Positions 46,236-57,854 of a stretch of DNA of 64,000 nt are shown here, one piece after another. The notes under the pieces are model-generated. The model was not told the origin of the DNA, ran no database searches, and saw only the letters and a list, made by a program, of their open reading frames with translations. The DNA comes from Camelus bactrianus (Eukaryota > Chordata > Mammalia > Artiodactyla > Camelidae), in assembly GCF_048773025.1 (NCBI RefSeq), contig NC_133557.1, forward strand, positions 3,984,001 through 4,048,000, given 5' to 3'. Position 1 is the stretch's first letter, and each line of letters starts with the position of its first letter. The translations under genes and the position numbers were made by a program.

Positions 46236-47747
46236 GGATCACAAAGGACCACACTCTGGGCAGGACATAATTAACATTGTATTTTACACTTTAGGCAGAT
46301 CGATGATGATTTGCATACAAAATGAATTTCCTCTCATTCTCGGAGACCCTTTCATAATGACAAAAAAGAACATTTTGATAACATTTTATAGTTTACAAAA
46401 TAGTTCAGGGTGATCTTAGAAAGACCACCTTGAAAATGTTACTTTAGGATGCACAGTACCTCTGGCTGGAAGGCATGTGTCTATGCATGTGTTTGTGTGG
46501 ATTTAATACATTTTTCTTCAAGAAAGATAAGTATCTTTGAGGTAGATTTGGTAGAGGGATATATAAATTCATTTAAAAAATATCCTTAATGCAACCCTGT
46601 TGTACCATACTTTAAATAAATATTATATATGAAAATTCAGACAAGACAAATGAGCCCAGAGACCCAAGATATTCAATAAGCAGTTTACTTGAAATAGTAA
46701 TCTCCCAGATTGCACCTAAATAGGATTCCACTGACAATCATTCACTGCGAGTTATATATTCAGAACATTTCTGTTGCTTTCAGCAAGGCATGCCTATAAG
46801 CTAGCATTCATAACTGGCAAGTGCATGCTTGAATGTAAACTAGCAAGTAATAAAAGTGGCCCATTGCCCATCCATCAAAAGGCTAGAGAATGTTGACTCT
46901 TCAGTGATACGTGAAATAGGACCAAAACAGAACCCAGGCCTTGGAAATTGGATCTACAGCTTACTGACACTGGGTCATTAGATTCCTTTCTGCAAATCTC
47001 TGCCTTGGAATTTAGGCCTGTTCCAGGATCCCCAGAACTATCTCAGAAGTCAGATCATTTGAGTTGAAGATGCTTTGAAAATCCCTCGTGGCTTTTGACC
47101 CTCTAGGATTTCTGCAGCATTCAGTCTGGCCCAGTGGGTTGCTATAGTCCAGTTTTGCCTAAGATGATGTTTGGGCTGGCACACCATGCAAACCCTGTCC
47201 TCACGCACCAATTACACACATACACGCACATCAACAAGGAAGCATGTGGGCATTTAGACCCCCTAATGCCTGTGGGGATGTGAGATGGTGCTGTAGGCTG
47301 TCCACGAGGTAAACTGGTCAGCCCCACTTCAAATGACTTCAAGGCTGGACCAAGATAACAAATGGAGCTTAAACCTCGCCCAACTGCCCCTTCACCAAAG
47401 CTCTCCCCATCACCGAGAGGGGCTTTGTGTGCGTGCAGCCCCCCACCCACCCCAGCTGGCATGCCACTTGGTGCGCTTAAGGGTACATGGGCTACCAGGT
47501 AGGGCTGCCATAGGGAAGATATAGATACATGAGGAGGCTCCGTGCAGGTGTTTCTGAGCTCTGGGTGCCCAGGGTATGGGCTACAAGAGATGTGTGCTCT
47601 GGATGGGTCTGTCCTCTTGGCCTACATTTCTTGCTCCCTGGGGAACAGAACAATTGGAGGAAGACTAGATCGGACCCTCTGAAGAAGCATGGGGCCCAGG
47701 ACAGGGGCCAGATTGACCACGTTGAAGAGCCTCAACCTTCTTACATT
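46236..47747. other. No gene or repeat recognised
   Basis: No supported feature in about 1.5 kb. Confidence 0.5.
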
Positions 47748-47928
47748 GACATTTGCAGCCAGATAATTCTTCACTGGGGGGCTGTCTATGCATTGTAGTT
47801 TGGGTGGCAACATCCTGGCCTCTACCCACAAGATGCCAATAGCTCCCCAGTTGTGACAACTGAAAATGTCTCCAGACAGTGTCTGTGGCCAAGTGCTCCT
47901 GGTTGAGAACCACTGTTCTACACCAAAT
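47748..47928 (-). mobile_element. MER20-like hAT-Charlie element
   Basis: 'ccagataattcttcactggg', 'ttgtgacaactgaaaatgtc' and 'ggttgagaaccactg' at the right end are antisense MER20. MER20 is known in other mammals to have supplied regulatory sites in some genes; nothing here shows such a role. Confidence 0.8.
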
Positions 47929-48611
47929 TCCACTTAGTCCCAGCATGTGTGGGTCTCCCTTGATGGACTCAGAACCAGATCCTCCTTCACAAGGCTTTTA
48001 AAACAAGAATGAAATGCAAAGTAAGGCAGCTCCTTTGCATTCTGTGCTGTATTATCATTGTGCAACGTGGTGGTTCCTAGCCTTGTTCATAATCACAATG
48101 GAAATTAAAGTCAGAAATAATGGTATCCTCAGATTTTATCAGTCTGGTATTAGGACCAAATCCATCATGCAGTTGGTCACTATTTCAGAAACAAACATCC
48201 AAGAAAAATTGTCATCTTGTGCATGGATTCTATCAAATGCTTATAAGGAAAAAAAAGACTTTGATTCCATTAACTCAGAAGAAAATCTATTTGGTGTTAC
48301 AAACCCAAAGTTGAGAAGAGAATGCAAATGTTTAGGATAGAAATGCTCCCCACCCAAATAAATCAAGAATAATGGACATTACATGCAATACCAATTTCAA
48401 CATGTTAGCCACATCTCATAGACTAGAGTCCACATGAAGTCACGTTCTTATCATCCCCCCAAATAAAATAAAATAAAAATAATTACCCCAAATCAACCAA
48501 ATTTATATTATTGAGTTTTGCTTGTCTTTTTGCTTGTCTTTTTCTTGTGTGAACATGCTTATTAAAGAAGAAATTTTGTTTCAATTAGGCAGGAAAATAT
48601 AGGCAATTACA
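47929..48611. other. No gene; A-rich tail-like scrap
   Basis: No gene. At 48456-48492 an AAAT-rich tract with C runs ('catccccccaaataaaataa') resembles the tail of the camelid SINE, but no head is present. Confidence 0.45.
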
Positions 48612-48836
48612 GAGGACAGTAGTTAGCAAATTACAGCTGTGGGCCAAATCCAGCCAGCCCCTGCCTTCTAAATAAAATTTTATTGGAACCCAGTCATGCT
48701 TATTTATGGACATTATTCTATGGTGCCTCTCCAGTACCATAGCCAACTTGAGTGGTTGTGACCAATTCAGATTTTGTGGCTTGCAAAGCTGAAAATATTT
48801 ATCTGTTCTTCACATGAAATATTTTTGACCCCCTAA
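48612..48836. mobile_element. hAT-Charlie element (MER1/MER58-like)
   Basis: 'gtagttagcaaattacagct', 'gtgggccaaatccagccagc', 'taaaattttattggaaccca' and 'atatttttgaccccctaatg' follow the family seen at 45884, same orientation. Confidence 0.82.
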
Positions 48837-50734
48837 TGTAAGAGACACAGGCACGTGGGGTGTCACTTCAGAAGGCTTCACATACTGAAATGCATGCTTG
48901 AGTTATTTCAAGCCTTAGTCCCTTTTCCTGACTGGACACTTAAGTCCTCATTTCACATTGATAAGTGTTGGGGTAGTCATTTTTGATCATTTTCTGGACG
49001 TGCCAGAATGTGAGCGATCTGATTTTTGCTTCAGCTACTGGGACATCAACCCATGGGTTGAGGGGGAGGATGTTGTGTTTCTCAATGGACAAATCTAGAT
49101 TCTTTATGCTTTCGACGGTTGTCACAGGCGGTTGTGATTAAACTTGTCACTGCTTTCCAAGAGACTGATCTCACACCCAATTATATCTCCTTAAATGATG
49201 TGTCCAGCAATGTCACGGAGTGTCGCAACGGACTTTGGAATAAGCAGTTCTCTTTTGCTCTTTTTCTTAAGAGCGCTCCTGATATTTACACAATGCTCGT
49301 ATTTTCTGCTTAGTACCGAGAAACACTTTCTGATGGGTTCTTTGGTGTGCCTGTGTGGAAAGAGGTCAGGTGGCTCTTTTGAGGCCTACCATTTGTTACT
49401 AAGATGATGGTCGTGTTATTCCAAGGCATTTTTACATTCTGATTTTTCTTTTTTCCCGATTCAGGGAAAGTCAGTGATAGAATTCCACGATGACGCCTTT
49501 GTGGACTTAACGTTTCTCTCGCGTTGTCTGTAAGAGTTTTGTGATACTGAGCTTGAGAGGACTGAAGAACTGCAGAAAACAAATCTTGGGGCCCCAGTCT
49601 ACTTAATAATATATAATATGATAGTTATACATCATTGACATATGGCTCTAGTGTATTTAATATTTATCACACTATTAGTACCATAATATGCAATAAAATG
49701 TAAAGTAGCCTTAGTATATGTGTGTGGGGGTGTATGTGTGCATGGACTCTGTGTCTGTAGGCGTGTGAAGGTAAGGGTCTGCTGTACAGTGTGTGAAAAG
49801 CAATAATCTACAATAAAATGGATGGGGAGACCTCGAAGCAGGGAGCCGCTTGCCAAGCTCAGATGTTTCTTGATGTAACTGAAATTGTTGATAATGGACT
49901 CTGTTATCTTTGTGCAGCTTAGAAAATGCTGATTATGTAAAATGAAAGATTCTTTACTCCTCTGCGTTTAAGTTTTAGAGACAGATTTTCTCCTTTCCTT
50001 TTACACTTCATCCTTCACTGGATTTTCTCTTTGGCTGACTCCCCAACGCATTGTTCCTTGCCCCCGAGCCCACATCATCCTTCCCAGCTTTGTTAATGGC
50101 GTCTCCAACTAAGCCAGCCTTCGGCAGCATTCTGATTCCTTGGTTGGAGATGACAGGGTTCAGGCCCGCCCCCATATGCACTGTTCTTAGGTACCAATCC
50201 CTTCTTTCTGTCTGTTGAGTATTCCTCAGTAAATCACAGACAGCCTGTCTTAGGTCAAAGCGCCATGAGATCAGCCAGACCAGCCCAAACTCACCCCCAC
50301 CAACGGAAAAGAGTTCCTCCAACGTGAGCCAAGGGCTGATGTCCTCTTTGCTGCCCTTCTAGAGAAAGCACCCCCTCGGACCTCTAGCTCAGCCTCTGAG
50401 TGGATCTCCTCCCTTGCTCCCAGGCTGTGAGCTGCCATGTGGGAGAAGGTCTTGGTGACTTCTGTATTTCCCAGAGGAGTATTTCTGGACACAGTCAGTG
50501 ACAAATGAATATTTATTGAATGTAAAAAATAATTAAAGACTTAGTTTTCAGCAGTTGACATCAGAAAGAGAGCAGAAGTAAACAGTGGATTCTGTTCCAT
50601 GCCAATTTAACTGACCCAGTCTCTGATACTAAAATGTACCAGAGGTCATGGACTGTCACAGCTGGAGAGGAAACTTAGGCCACACAGTCCAGTCATCTCA
50701 GCTGACTGTGCAGAAGCATGAGGCTCAGAGGGGA
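48837..50734. other. No gene or repeat recognised
   Basis: About 1.9 kb with only a GT-rich stretch near 49715-49745. Confidence 0.45.
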
Positions 50735-50830
50735 AAGGGGAATAAACATGTATAGGGCACCAACTGTATGCTAGATCAGTGCTCTGCAAATATCTCACCT
50801 ACTTTTTCTCAGTGACCCCTTACATACTCG
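50735..50830 (-). mobile_element. MIR SINE fragment (weak)
   Basis: 'tatagggcaccaactgtatg' and 'caaatatctcacctactttt' resemble the antisense MIR start. Confidence 0.4.
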
Positions 50831-50984
50831 TCATTTGCTATGAGAAAGAGGAGCACACTGAGTAACATGGCGTGACAGACATCGGGTGGGGCCTGAGCAG
50901 AGTTGGTTCTGCTAAAATTCAAAGCCCTGTTCCTTTCCTTACACCCCACCCAGGCAGCCTCCATGTGCTAGGATTTTGCATTGC

Positions 50985-51470
50985 CTGATATTGACTTAGA
51001 ACCACATAATGTCTAATTATTTATAAGAAATACAGAGTTAAAGAAAATTACAAGATGTCATAAGGAAACCATCAGCCTCATCCAGAATTGGGGAAATCCT
51101 ACAGGGCAAGTGACCCCCATTTCGCCAACAAATAAATGACATTAAAACAACAATAGTAACAGGGAGGGGACTATTATATAATAAGAGACATAAAAACCAA
51201 TGTGACCTATGGGACTGTTGGATCCTGATTTCTGAACCAACTGTAAAAAGAAAAAAAAATTGAGAAAATGGGGGGAATTGAACATGATCTAGTATTAGAT
51301 GATATTAAGGACTATTGTGATTTTTTTTTTTGGTAGGAAACTATTATTTTGGTTATGTTTTAAAAATTCTTGTGTTAGAGATGCATGCCTAAGTAATTGT
51401 GGGTGAAAAGACATGTCTGGGATTTACTTTAAAATATTCCAGATACATTCATATACTATTGTGCAACTAA
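50985..51470 (+). mobile_element. Old LINE 3' UTR (L1ME/L1MC-like)
   Basis: 'ggggaaatcctacagggcaa', 'tagtattagatgatattaag', 'agagatgcatgcctaagtaa' and 'gtctgggatttactttaaaa' match the plus-strand form of the 3' UTR family, in order. Non-coding. Confidence 0.6.
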
Positions 51471-52199
51471 GAGATACCTTTTTAACAAAAAGTATAATAC
51501 CCAGAGCCATTAATTTGGTTTGGTTCTAAGGTCAGATATCTGTTTCACTCTGAAGTCTAAGGCAAGATTAAAATTCTTCATTTGTGTTTACTATGACTCC
51601 ATGTTAAAACAAAACCAAATTTCTGTAAAGTCAAAAACATAGGAACAATCACCCTTCCCCTGTGAGGAGACCATCATTGTCGGGTCAGAATGGACCACGC
51701 TCCCTGCAAACCCTCCAAGGTCATCTGACGTGTCCCACTTGGGTGGTGTCTCTTCAAACCAAGGCAAGGAGTCTCTTTCCTATAGCCCTCAGGACTGGAA
51801 GGTCTGAAGGGAACAGAACCTGTGGACAAAATGACAGCTGTTTTTGAGGATATTTCTAAGGCCTTCTTTGCACAGCTGAGGAAACTAAGACTTCACAGCT
51901 CATTGACCCAAATGCTGACTACAGCCTAGGAAATGCCACCTTTTTCTAGATACTTCTTTTGAAGAGTAGATGCAGAAGGAACAGAAAGAGAGGGGTCCCC
52001 TCCTGCAGTCTCTGTCCACAGACGTCCTCTAGTTGGCTGGCTCCCTGTTGGAATTTAAGGAGAGGCAGAAGTGAGGGGAGGGAAGGGAGACAGACCTTCT
52101 AAAGCCTCCACAGTTTGAAGGGAGACTAGAAACTTCTCTGTCAGGACAAGAAAGGATATCCCCAATTTCTGCACCAAAACAACCTGTCAGTGTTTTAAG
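51471..52199. other. No gene or repeat recognised
   Basis: A short MIR-like phrase ('cacagctgaggaaactaaga') occurs at about 51872-51891, too short to call. Confidence 0.45.
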
Positions 52200-52360
52200 A
52201 CCAGTGCTTCTCAATCTGCAGTGAAAAAACCCTGGGGGTTTGGTTAAAATGCAGATTCTGATTCGGCAGGTCTAGAATGGGCCTGAGAGTCTGCATCCAG
52301 CAAGCTCCCAGGGGATGTGCTGCTGCTGGTCCATGGACCACACTCTGAGTAGTGGTCCTG
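52200..52360 (-). mobile_element. MER5A-like hAT-Charlie element
   Basis: 'ccagtgcttctcaatctgca' and 'gttaaaatgcagattctgat' at the left, 'tggtccatggaccacactct' at the right: full-length antisense MER5A. Confidence 0.82.
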
Positions 52361-52629
52361 TGGTCACCTTTAGAGGCAGGATGGCATGTTCTCGTTTTGC
52401 TCTTTCTAGGGTCATTTCTTTACTATACATCATTTGTGAAAACTGATCTGTTAGCCATGTGAGTTCTGAGAGTGAGTGTAATGAAGACGTAATGTTAAAT
52501 AAATGGTGACTAGTCGAAATGAAATGAATTAGAAGCCTTCGGAAAGGCTTGGAGGAGGATGCGGTGAATGCAGATGGGAGACTACCACGCCCCAACCCCT
52601 GTTCCCCATGACGCTCTGGGCTTTTTTCC
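52361..52629. other. No gene or repeat recognised
   Basis: No supported feature. Confidence 0.5.
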
Positions 52630-52714
52630 ATGTATTTTTCTCATTTAAGCCTCACAAAAATGCTCTGAAGTAAGCGTTATTGTCCCCATTTTATAATAAT
52701 AAGCCTAACTGCCA
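52630..52714 (-). mobile_element. MIR SINE, first half (split)
   Basis: 'tttaagcctcacaaaaatgc' and 'attgtccccattttataata' are antisense MIR up to its middle. The second half continues at about 53750 beyond a LINE insertion. Confidence 0.65.
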
Positions 52715-53190
52715 GCTTACCCCCATCCAAAGCAAAACATGGGGAATTCTACAGGAAAAATGACCTCGTTTCTTAAAAAATCAAATGGCTTGAAAGAAGG
52801 AGGAGGGGCCAGAACTGTCATAGATGAAAAGAGGCTTAAGAGACCCATCAAACAAATGCGATATTGGGATCTTGTTTGGAACCTGATTTTATCAAAAAAG
52901 AAAAAAGAAAAAAAGGGGAAAAAAAAAAGCCCACAAAACCAATAAACAGACACTTTTGAGACATGGGTAAAATGGATTGTGGACTGAGTACTAGGTATTA
53001 AGGAATTCTTACTAATTTTGTTAAGTGTGCCAATGTCATTGCAATTATGTTATGAAACATTTCTTACCTGTCAGAGCTGATTGGTGGAATTATATCCTGT
53101 CTGGATTTGCTTTAAAATAACTCCAGCAAAAAAAGAAAAAAAAAAAAAAAGGAGTAGAAGAAATAAGAATCAAGAATGGCAGAATGTTGA
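52715..53190 (+). mobile_element. Old LINE 3' UTR, first part (inserted in MIR)
   Basis: 'ggggaattctacaggaaaaa', 'taagagacccatcaaacaaa', 'tactaggtattaaggaattc' and 'gtctggatttgctttaaaat' follow the 3' UTR family in order. It is broken at about 53190 by a minus-strand relative and resumes at 53630. Confidence 0.6.
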
Positions 53191-53629
53191 TTAATATTTT
53201 TTAAAACTCTATTTTGAAACAATTTTAGATTTAAAGCAGAGTTGTGCTATTTTCAGCACAGGGGTCCTGAATACAGATTACCTAACTTCCCCTAACGTTG
53301 TTAACATCTTACGTTAACTATGGAACGATGATCAAAACCTGGAAATTAACATTGATGTATATAACATTACTAACTGACCTACAGATTTTATTCTAATGTC
53401 TCCTTTTTTTTTTTTTTTTTTATCTACCAAGTCTTTTTTCTATTGCAGGATCCAACCCAGAACCCCACATTGTATTTCATTGTCCTGTCACTTCAGTCTC
53501 CTGGAATCTATGACAGTCCCTCAGCCTGTCCTGTCTCTCATGCCCTTAACACTGTTGAAGAGTACCAGCCAGTTGTTTGGCAGACTGTCCCTCAATTTCA
53601 GTTTGCTGGATGTTTTCTCATGATTAGAT
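53191..53629 (-). mobile_element. Old LINE 3' UTR, antisense, nested
   Basis: The plus strand reads 'gatcaaaacctggaaattaa', 'tgcaggatccaacccagaac', 'tgtcacttcagtctcctgga' and 'ttgaagagtaccagccagtt', the antisense of the same 3' UTR superfamily, with its T-rich end at the left. It contains an 18-T run at 53404-53421. It interrupts the plus-strand copy, so it is younger than that copy. Confidence 0.6.
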
Positions 53630-53749
53630 TGACGTTCTATTGATGATTATTGAAGCTGGGTGATGTATACCTAGATTTTCATGACACTATTCTCTCTGCT
53701 TTGGGGCATGTTTGAAAAGTTCCATATTGGGTATAAATTTTTTTAAAAA
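53630..53749 (+). mobile_element. Old LINE 3' UTR, last part
   Basis: 'tattgaagctgggtgatgta' and 'actattctctctgctttggg' are the final part of the plus-strand LINE, ending in an A-rich tail near 53740. Confidence 0.6.
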
Positions 53750-53835
53750 TAAGGCACTGGGAGGTTACATACCTTGTTTAAATTAACTTAGTTATTAAAT
53801 GAGCAGAGCTGGGATTAGAACCCAGATTAGTCTTG
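53750..53835 (-). mobile_element. MIR SINE, second half
   Basis: 'aaggcactgggaggttacat', 'tattaaatgagcagagctgg' and 'gattagaacccag' complete the antisense MIR begun at 52630. Confidence 0.65.
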
Positions 53836-54809
53836 ACTGAAAAAAAAATGACCTTTATATTACAAAAAGTATGATACAAAATAAATGATTTCTATTTGTT
53901 AAGGTTGTTTTCATGGAGGAGCCCTGCAGAGAGATTTCTTACTGCTCTGAACATAATTAATCGAGCCCCAATTTCTACGTATATACCAATAATGGATATA
54001 TTGGATCAAGACTGAATTGTCTTGCAGGATGCCTTATTATATGTGAGAAACTAAAACCCACACTAGTCAGCTAAAATAAATATTGAATAAATGGTGGAGG
54101 GGTGGGCCATGGAATTTAAGGTCAGGAGAAGAGCAGACTTCCCACGGGACAAGGATTGGGAAAAAGAAAACTGCAGACATTCACCTCCACGTGTCTCCCT
54201 CTGTCTGCCTGTCTCTCCCTGGAGACATGTGAAACAGGTGACTTTCTGCTTCTCTCTGGGTCTGCTTCACTCTCCTGCTTCTCCAGGTAATCATTCTTCA
54301 TCACACTGGCCATAGAATAGTAAAAGATGCTTCATCTTGAGTCTGCAGGACCTTGGATACATGTGATTCTTGATTTCCAGTCTTCTTCATTCAAACCCTC
54401 AGCCATATAATTCAACATCCCTCATTTTATGGGTTAAATGACCACGCTAGTCCCATGAGCTGTGGCCACGGAGGGCTAGGCACATATGGTACCTAGAGTA
54501 ACAGGAGCCTGTGTTCTCCTTCATCTACAGTGATACGGAGGGGTGGGGGGGGCAAAGGTGGGGTCAGGCTAAGCTAAGAAGCAGCAGACAAAATAATACC
54601 CCTGCTCTAGAGAATCAGGAATTGATGTGTTTCATCCACTTTTTCTTGATTCTCAGCCCTCAGAAGAGGGTACAAGTGTTGATTCCTGATTTTCACTGTT
54701 CCAGAGGGAAAAAATAATCTAGTGACACTAGGTCACGTGAGTTACGAAAGCCCCACAGCTTTATACTCAGGAACAGGCGTGGTGGTGTGTTCTTTGGGTA
54801 GTTTGGTGA
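53836..54809. other. No gene or repeat recognised
   Basis: No supported feature. Confidence 0.5.
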
Positions 54810-55035
54810 TATTCTTGCCCCCGAGGAGATCAGAGGCTAGCAGAACAGAGAGATGTACAAATTAAAACTGACAGGACCTTGCGGTGAATGCTGCAGTGGA
54901 CATACATTCAAGGTTCATAGGTATGACGTAGAAGGAAATGAATCACTAGTACCTGGAGAGGACAGGATGAGGAAGTCTTCAGAAAGAAGGGAGCAGCTGA
55001 GCTGGAATTTGAAGGCCAAGTTGGGAGGTGAAATA
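54810..55035 (-). mobile_element. Old mammalian interspersed repeat (L2-like)
   Basis: 'aggagatcagaggctagcag', 'aggaagtcttcagaaagaag' and 'gagctggaatttgaaggcca' match the family at 11205. Confidence 0.5.
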
Positions 55036-55041
55036 TGTTTC

Positions 55042-55056
55042 TAAGATGACTCTTCT
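55042..55056. repeat. L1 target-site duplication, left copy
   Basis: taagatgactcttct, repeated with one difference at 55237-55251. Confidence 0.8.
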
Positions 55057-55236
55057 GTTTCTTTTAATTTTATTTTTTATGAAAGTATACTTGATGTACA
55101 ATGTTACTTTCAGCTGCACAGCAAAGTGATTCAGTTATTCATATACATCCCATGTATTTTTTTTCAGATTCTTTCCATTATATGTTATTACAAGAAATTG
55201 AATATAGTTCCCTGTGCTATACAGGAGGTCCTTGTT
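55057..55236 (-). mobile_element. 5'-truncated L1 3' tail
   Basis: Antisense artiodactyl L1 3' UTR: 'acttgatgtacaatgttact', 'gcacagcaaagtgattcagt', 'ttgaatatagttccctgtgc'. T-rich tail at the left, only about 180 bases. The 15-base duplication with one difference fits a moderately young insertion. Confidence 0.88.
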
Positions 55237-55251
55237 TAAGATGACCCTTCT
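55237..55251. repeat. L1 target-site duplication, right copy
   Basis: taagatgacccttct, one base different from 55042-55056. Confidence 0.8.
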
Positions 55252-57174
55252 TGAAGGATCAGGCCTCAGTCCACCATCCTGAATCAGTCAGGAGAGCCTC
55301 CGCTGGAACAGACGGCTTAGCTATTCAGGTCTCCCCCGCTTTCCACTGTCCTTGCTGATCAGGATTAAGTTGGCAGGCATTTATATGTGTCCTGCTCTGC
55401 TGATTGCTGAGGTGTTTGAAATTCAACCCATCGATTAGGCTCTTTCCTTGACTTCAAAGCACCAAGCTTACTCAGCCGTGCCGCACTCTTCGAGGGCATC
55501 ACCGTGTAGTCCAGTTTAGGGCCGTGCCGAACAGGTTATCTGAGCAATCCCTACTCTTGCAGCGGAGAGAAAGGCAGTGTGAGTTGAAGAAGACCCCCCC
55601 AACTCCCGCCCGGTGATTTTACATCTCCTGCTTACATAGTGAAATGCAAATGTGTCAGGGAGGAAGAGCGCTTCCCTAATTAGTCAGTTTCATCAACTAT
55701 CCTGGTCTCAGAAAAGCAGAAACAAGGAAAGAGCCAGGTGTGGAAATGCCTGTGCCTATGAATTCCAAGAACCAGAGTGGTTGGCATGAATCTTTCATTG
55801 TGTCACAAAGCACCCATTTTAATCACCAGGCTGTTGCCTTCCAGGGTGAAGGGTGGACTGGTTCCTTACCCAGAGTGCTGGGTGGAGAATGTGTGTGTAC
55901 ACCTACTGCCCTGTGGTCAACCTGTGTGTAACCAGGAGTCACAATGTTTAGAGTAACCATATGGGTAAAACACAGCTGGATTTATTATAGACCAATGTAA
56001 TAGCCACGCTTTCCCCCTTACAATATGTGCATGTGACGCCAGAAAAGTGTTAAACAAATTAAGGCAAAATTTAAAATGGGCATGTCTGTTTACTATCCTA
56101 GGATCCATTGGCCATCTGGAACATACAATAAAAGGAAATCCATTAGAAGGAAACGTCCGAAACATTCAAACATTGTACTTGGCTTTGGAAAGCTGAAAGA
56201 CGAGGACGACAGATCCAGTTCCCACTTGGACTGGAGTTTGTTTATTTTGCTTATTTGAAATCAGAGCCAAAGGCCCTAATGGTTTTGACTAACTCTAAGT
56301 GTTTCTTTGTTTCTGTACATTCGGGCTGGGCCAATATCTGCCAGTGAGCCTTTGCAGATGGTAGATTTTCCCCTCTACTTTTAAGGACTTTAAACATTTC
56401 TGGGAAATCATTCCTGAAGTCATATCTTCTCCAAGAATCTGCCTCTGTGTCATGAAAAGAAAAAGCATTATTTAATCTATAACCATTTGCAGAGTCCCTG
56501 CTGTCTGCAGGTAGGGTTTTTGTGTCATGGAATGGAAAAGAGGGGTGAGGTGTGGGCATGGGGAGAAATGAACATGAAAAGAGTGACCTTTACCCTCAAA
56601 AAGTCTCCACTGGAGGAGACAGGGATACACCCAAGTCCCCTGGCTTTGCAAAGGGAAAGCAGGAGAGAAGGGCAATGTGGGAAACCCAGCAGTTCAACAA
56701 TACTGCAAATAGGGACATCAGCACAAGGAACAGTGCACTTTTCCATCCCATCCCAGGGACATGGTTGAGCACAGAGCGCTTTCCCCATCTAAGCGAGGAC
56801 CACACCAGGTGGAGGCCCCATCATGCAGCTCATCCCTTCAGTGTGGTCAGTGGTGGGAGAGCCTTAGGGCCCTGGACAGATGTTTGCCTGCGATGGTGGG
56901 GGGATGTCCAAGGCACCTTTGCTAGGAAATGGTAGAGCTTGTATTAAAAATCCAAATTTTGTTGACTTCAAACCACATAGCTTGGGGCCTGACACAGATA
57001 CAAACCAGCAAGGCGTTTACCCTCTGACCCCAGATTCTTCATTGGCAAAGTAAGAGACTTGGAATCAGTACTTTCCAAACTCTTTTTGCTTCAAAGCAAT
57101 GGAATACTTCTTTCAAATAAAATATTATTCAAGCCCAGGACAGAAAACAGATCAAAGCAAAACTACTTTGGTTG
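55252..57174. other. No gene or repeat recognised
   Basis: Almost 2 kb without a feature I can support. Overlapping frames on both strands at 56487-56935 show no domain. Confidence 0.45.
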
Positions 57175-57480
57175 AAGCCTGGGTGGGAGCAGAGCTCTAA
57201 CCCCCATCTCACCCCAGGCGGGTACTATGTGTTCTGTTGCATTATTGTTCAGGAGATACTCTCTCTCCACTTCCGTGGGCGAGTTGTTCCACTGCCCCGC
57301 TGATGCTGGGCTTGCTCCGGTGGCTTGCTTTGGCCAATGAAACAGAAGCAGATGTGACATCCTTCATGTTCCAAAGGAGCTTCCATAATCAAGATGGTTT
57401 AGCATCTTGCACTCCCTGGCCTCTGTTGTGAGAAAAGTATGCCCCAGGCAGGCATGCTCCCTAAGCCTGGAAGGAAAGCG
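57175..57480 (+). mobile_element. MaLR (MLT1-like) LTR fragment
   Basis: 'ggcttgctttggccaatgaa' and 'cagaagcagatgtgacatcc' resemble the 5' half of an MLT1-like LTR. Old and broken; low certainty. Confidence 0.45.
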
Positions 57481-57599
57481 GGGTGGAGCATAGGTGCCTT
57501 TTACTCTTAGTCTGGAGCAGAAATTCCATGGCCAAACTGTAAACCCATGAATGAGAAAGAAAAGTCTGCTTTTGAAGGGCACTGAGATTTGGGGGAATG

Positions 57600-57780
57600 C
57601 TTGTTACAAAGCCTTAACTCATTTAACATTCTCAAGAATTTTATCATCCCTATTTTGCAAATGAGGAACAAAGCACAGAGAGGTTAAGTAACTTGCCTGA
57701 GTTCACACAGCTAGATGGCTAAAGCGGGTTTTAAACCTAGTGTGGCTTCCAAGTCCAGCCCTTAATCTTATCAGGGCTTC
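57600..57780 (-). mobile_element. MIR SINE
   Basis: 'tattttgcaaatgaggaaca', 'agagaggttaagtaacttgc' and 'gagttcacacagctagatgg' are an excellent antisense MIR core. Confidence 0.85.
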
Positions 57781-57854
57781 CTTACCTGGCATCCACAGAC
57801 CCCCAAGTCCATGAATAGAATTCACAGGGTTTCTTATAGAGGGATGGGAAAAAT

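Noticed and set aside
48456-48492. Fourth camelid SINE
   Set aside because: Only a tail-like AAAT and C-rich tract is present, with no A or B box upstream.
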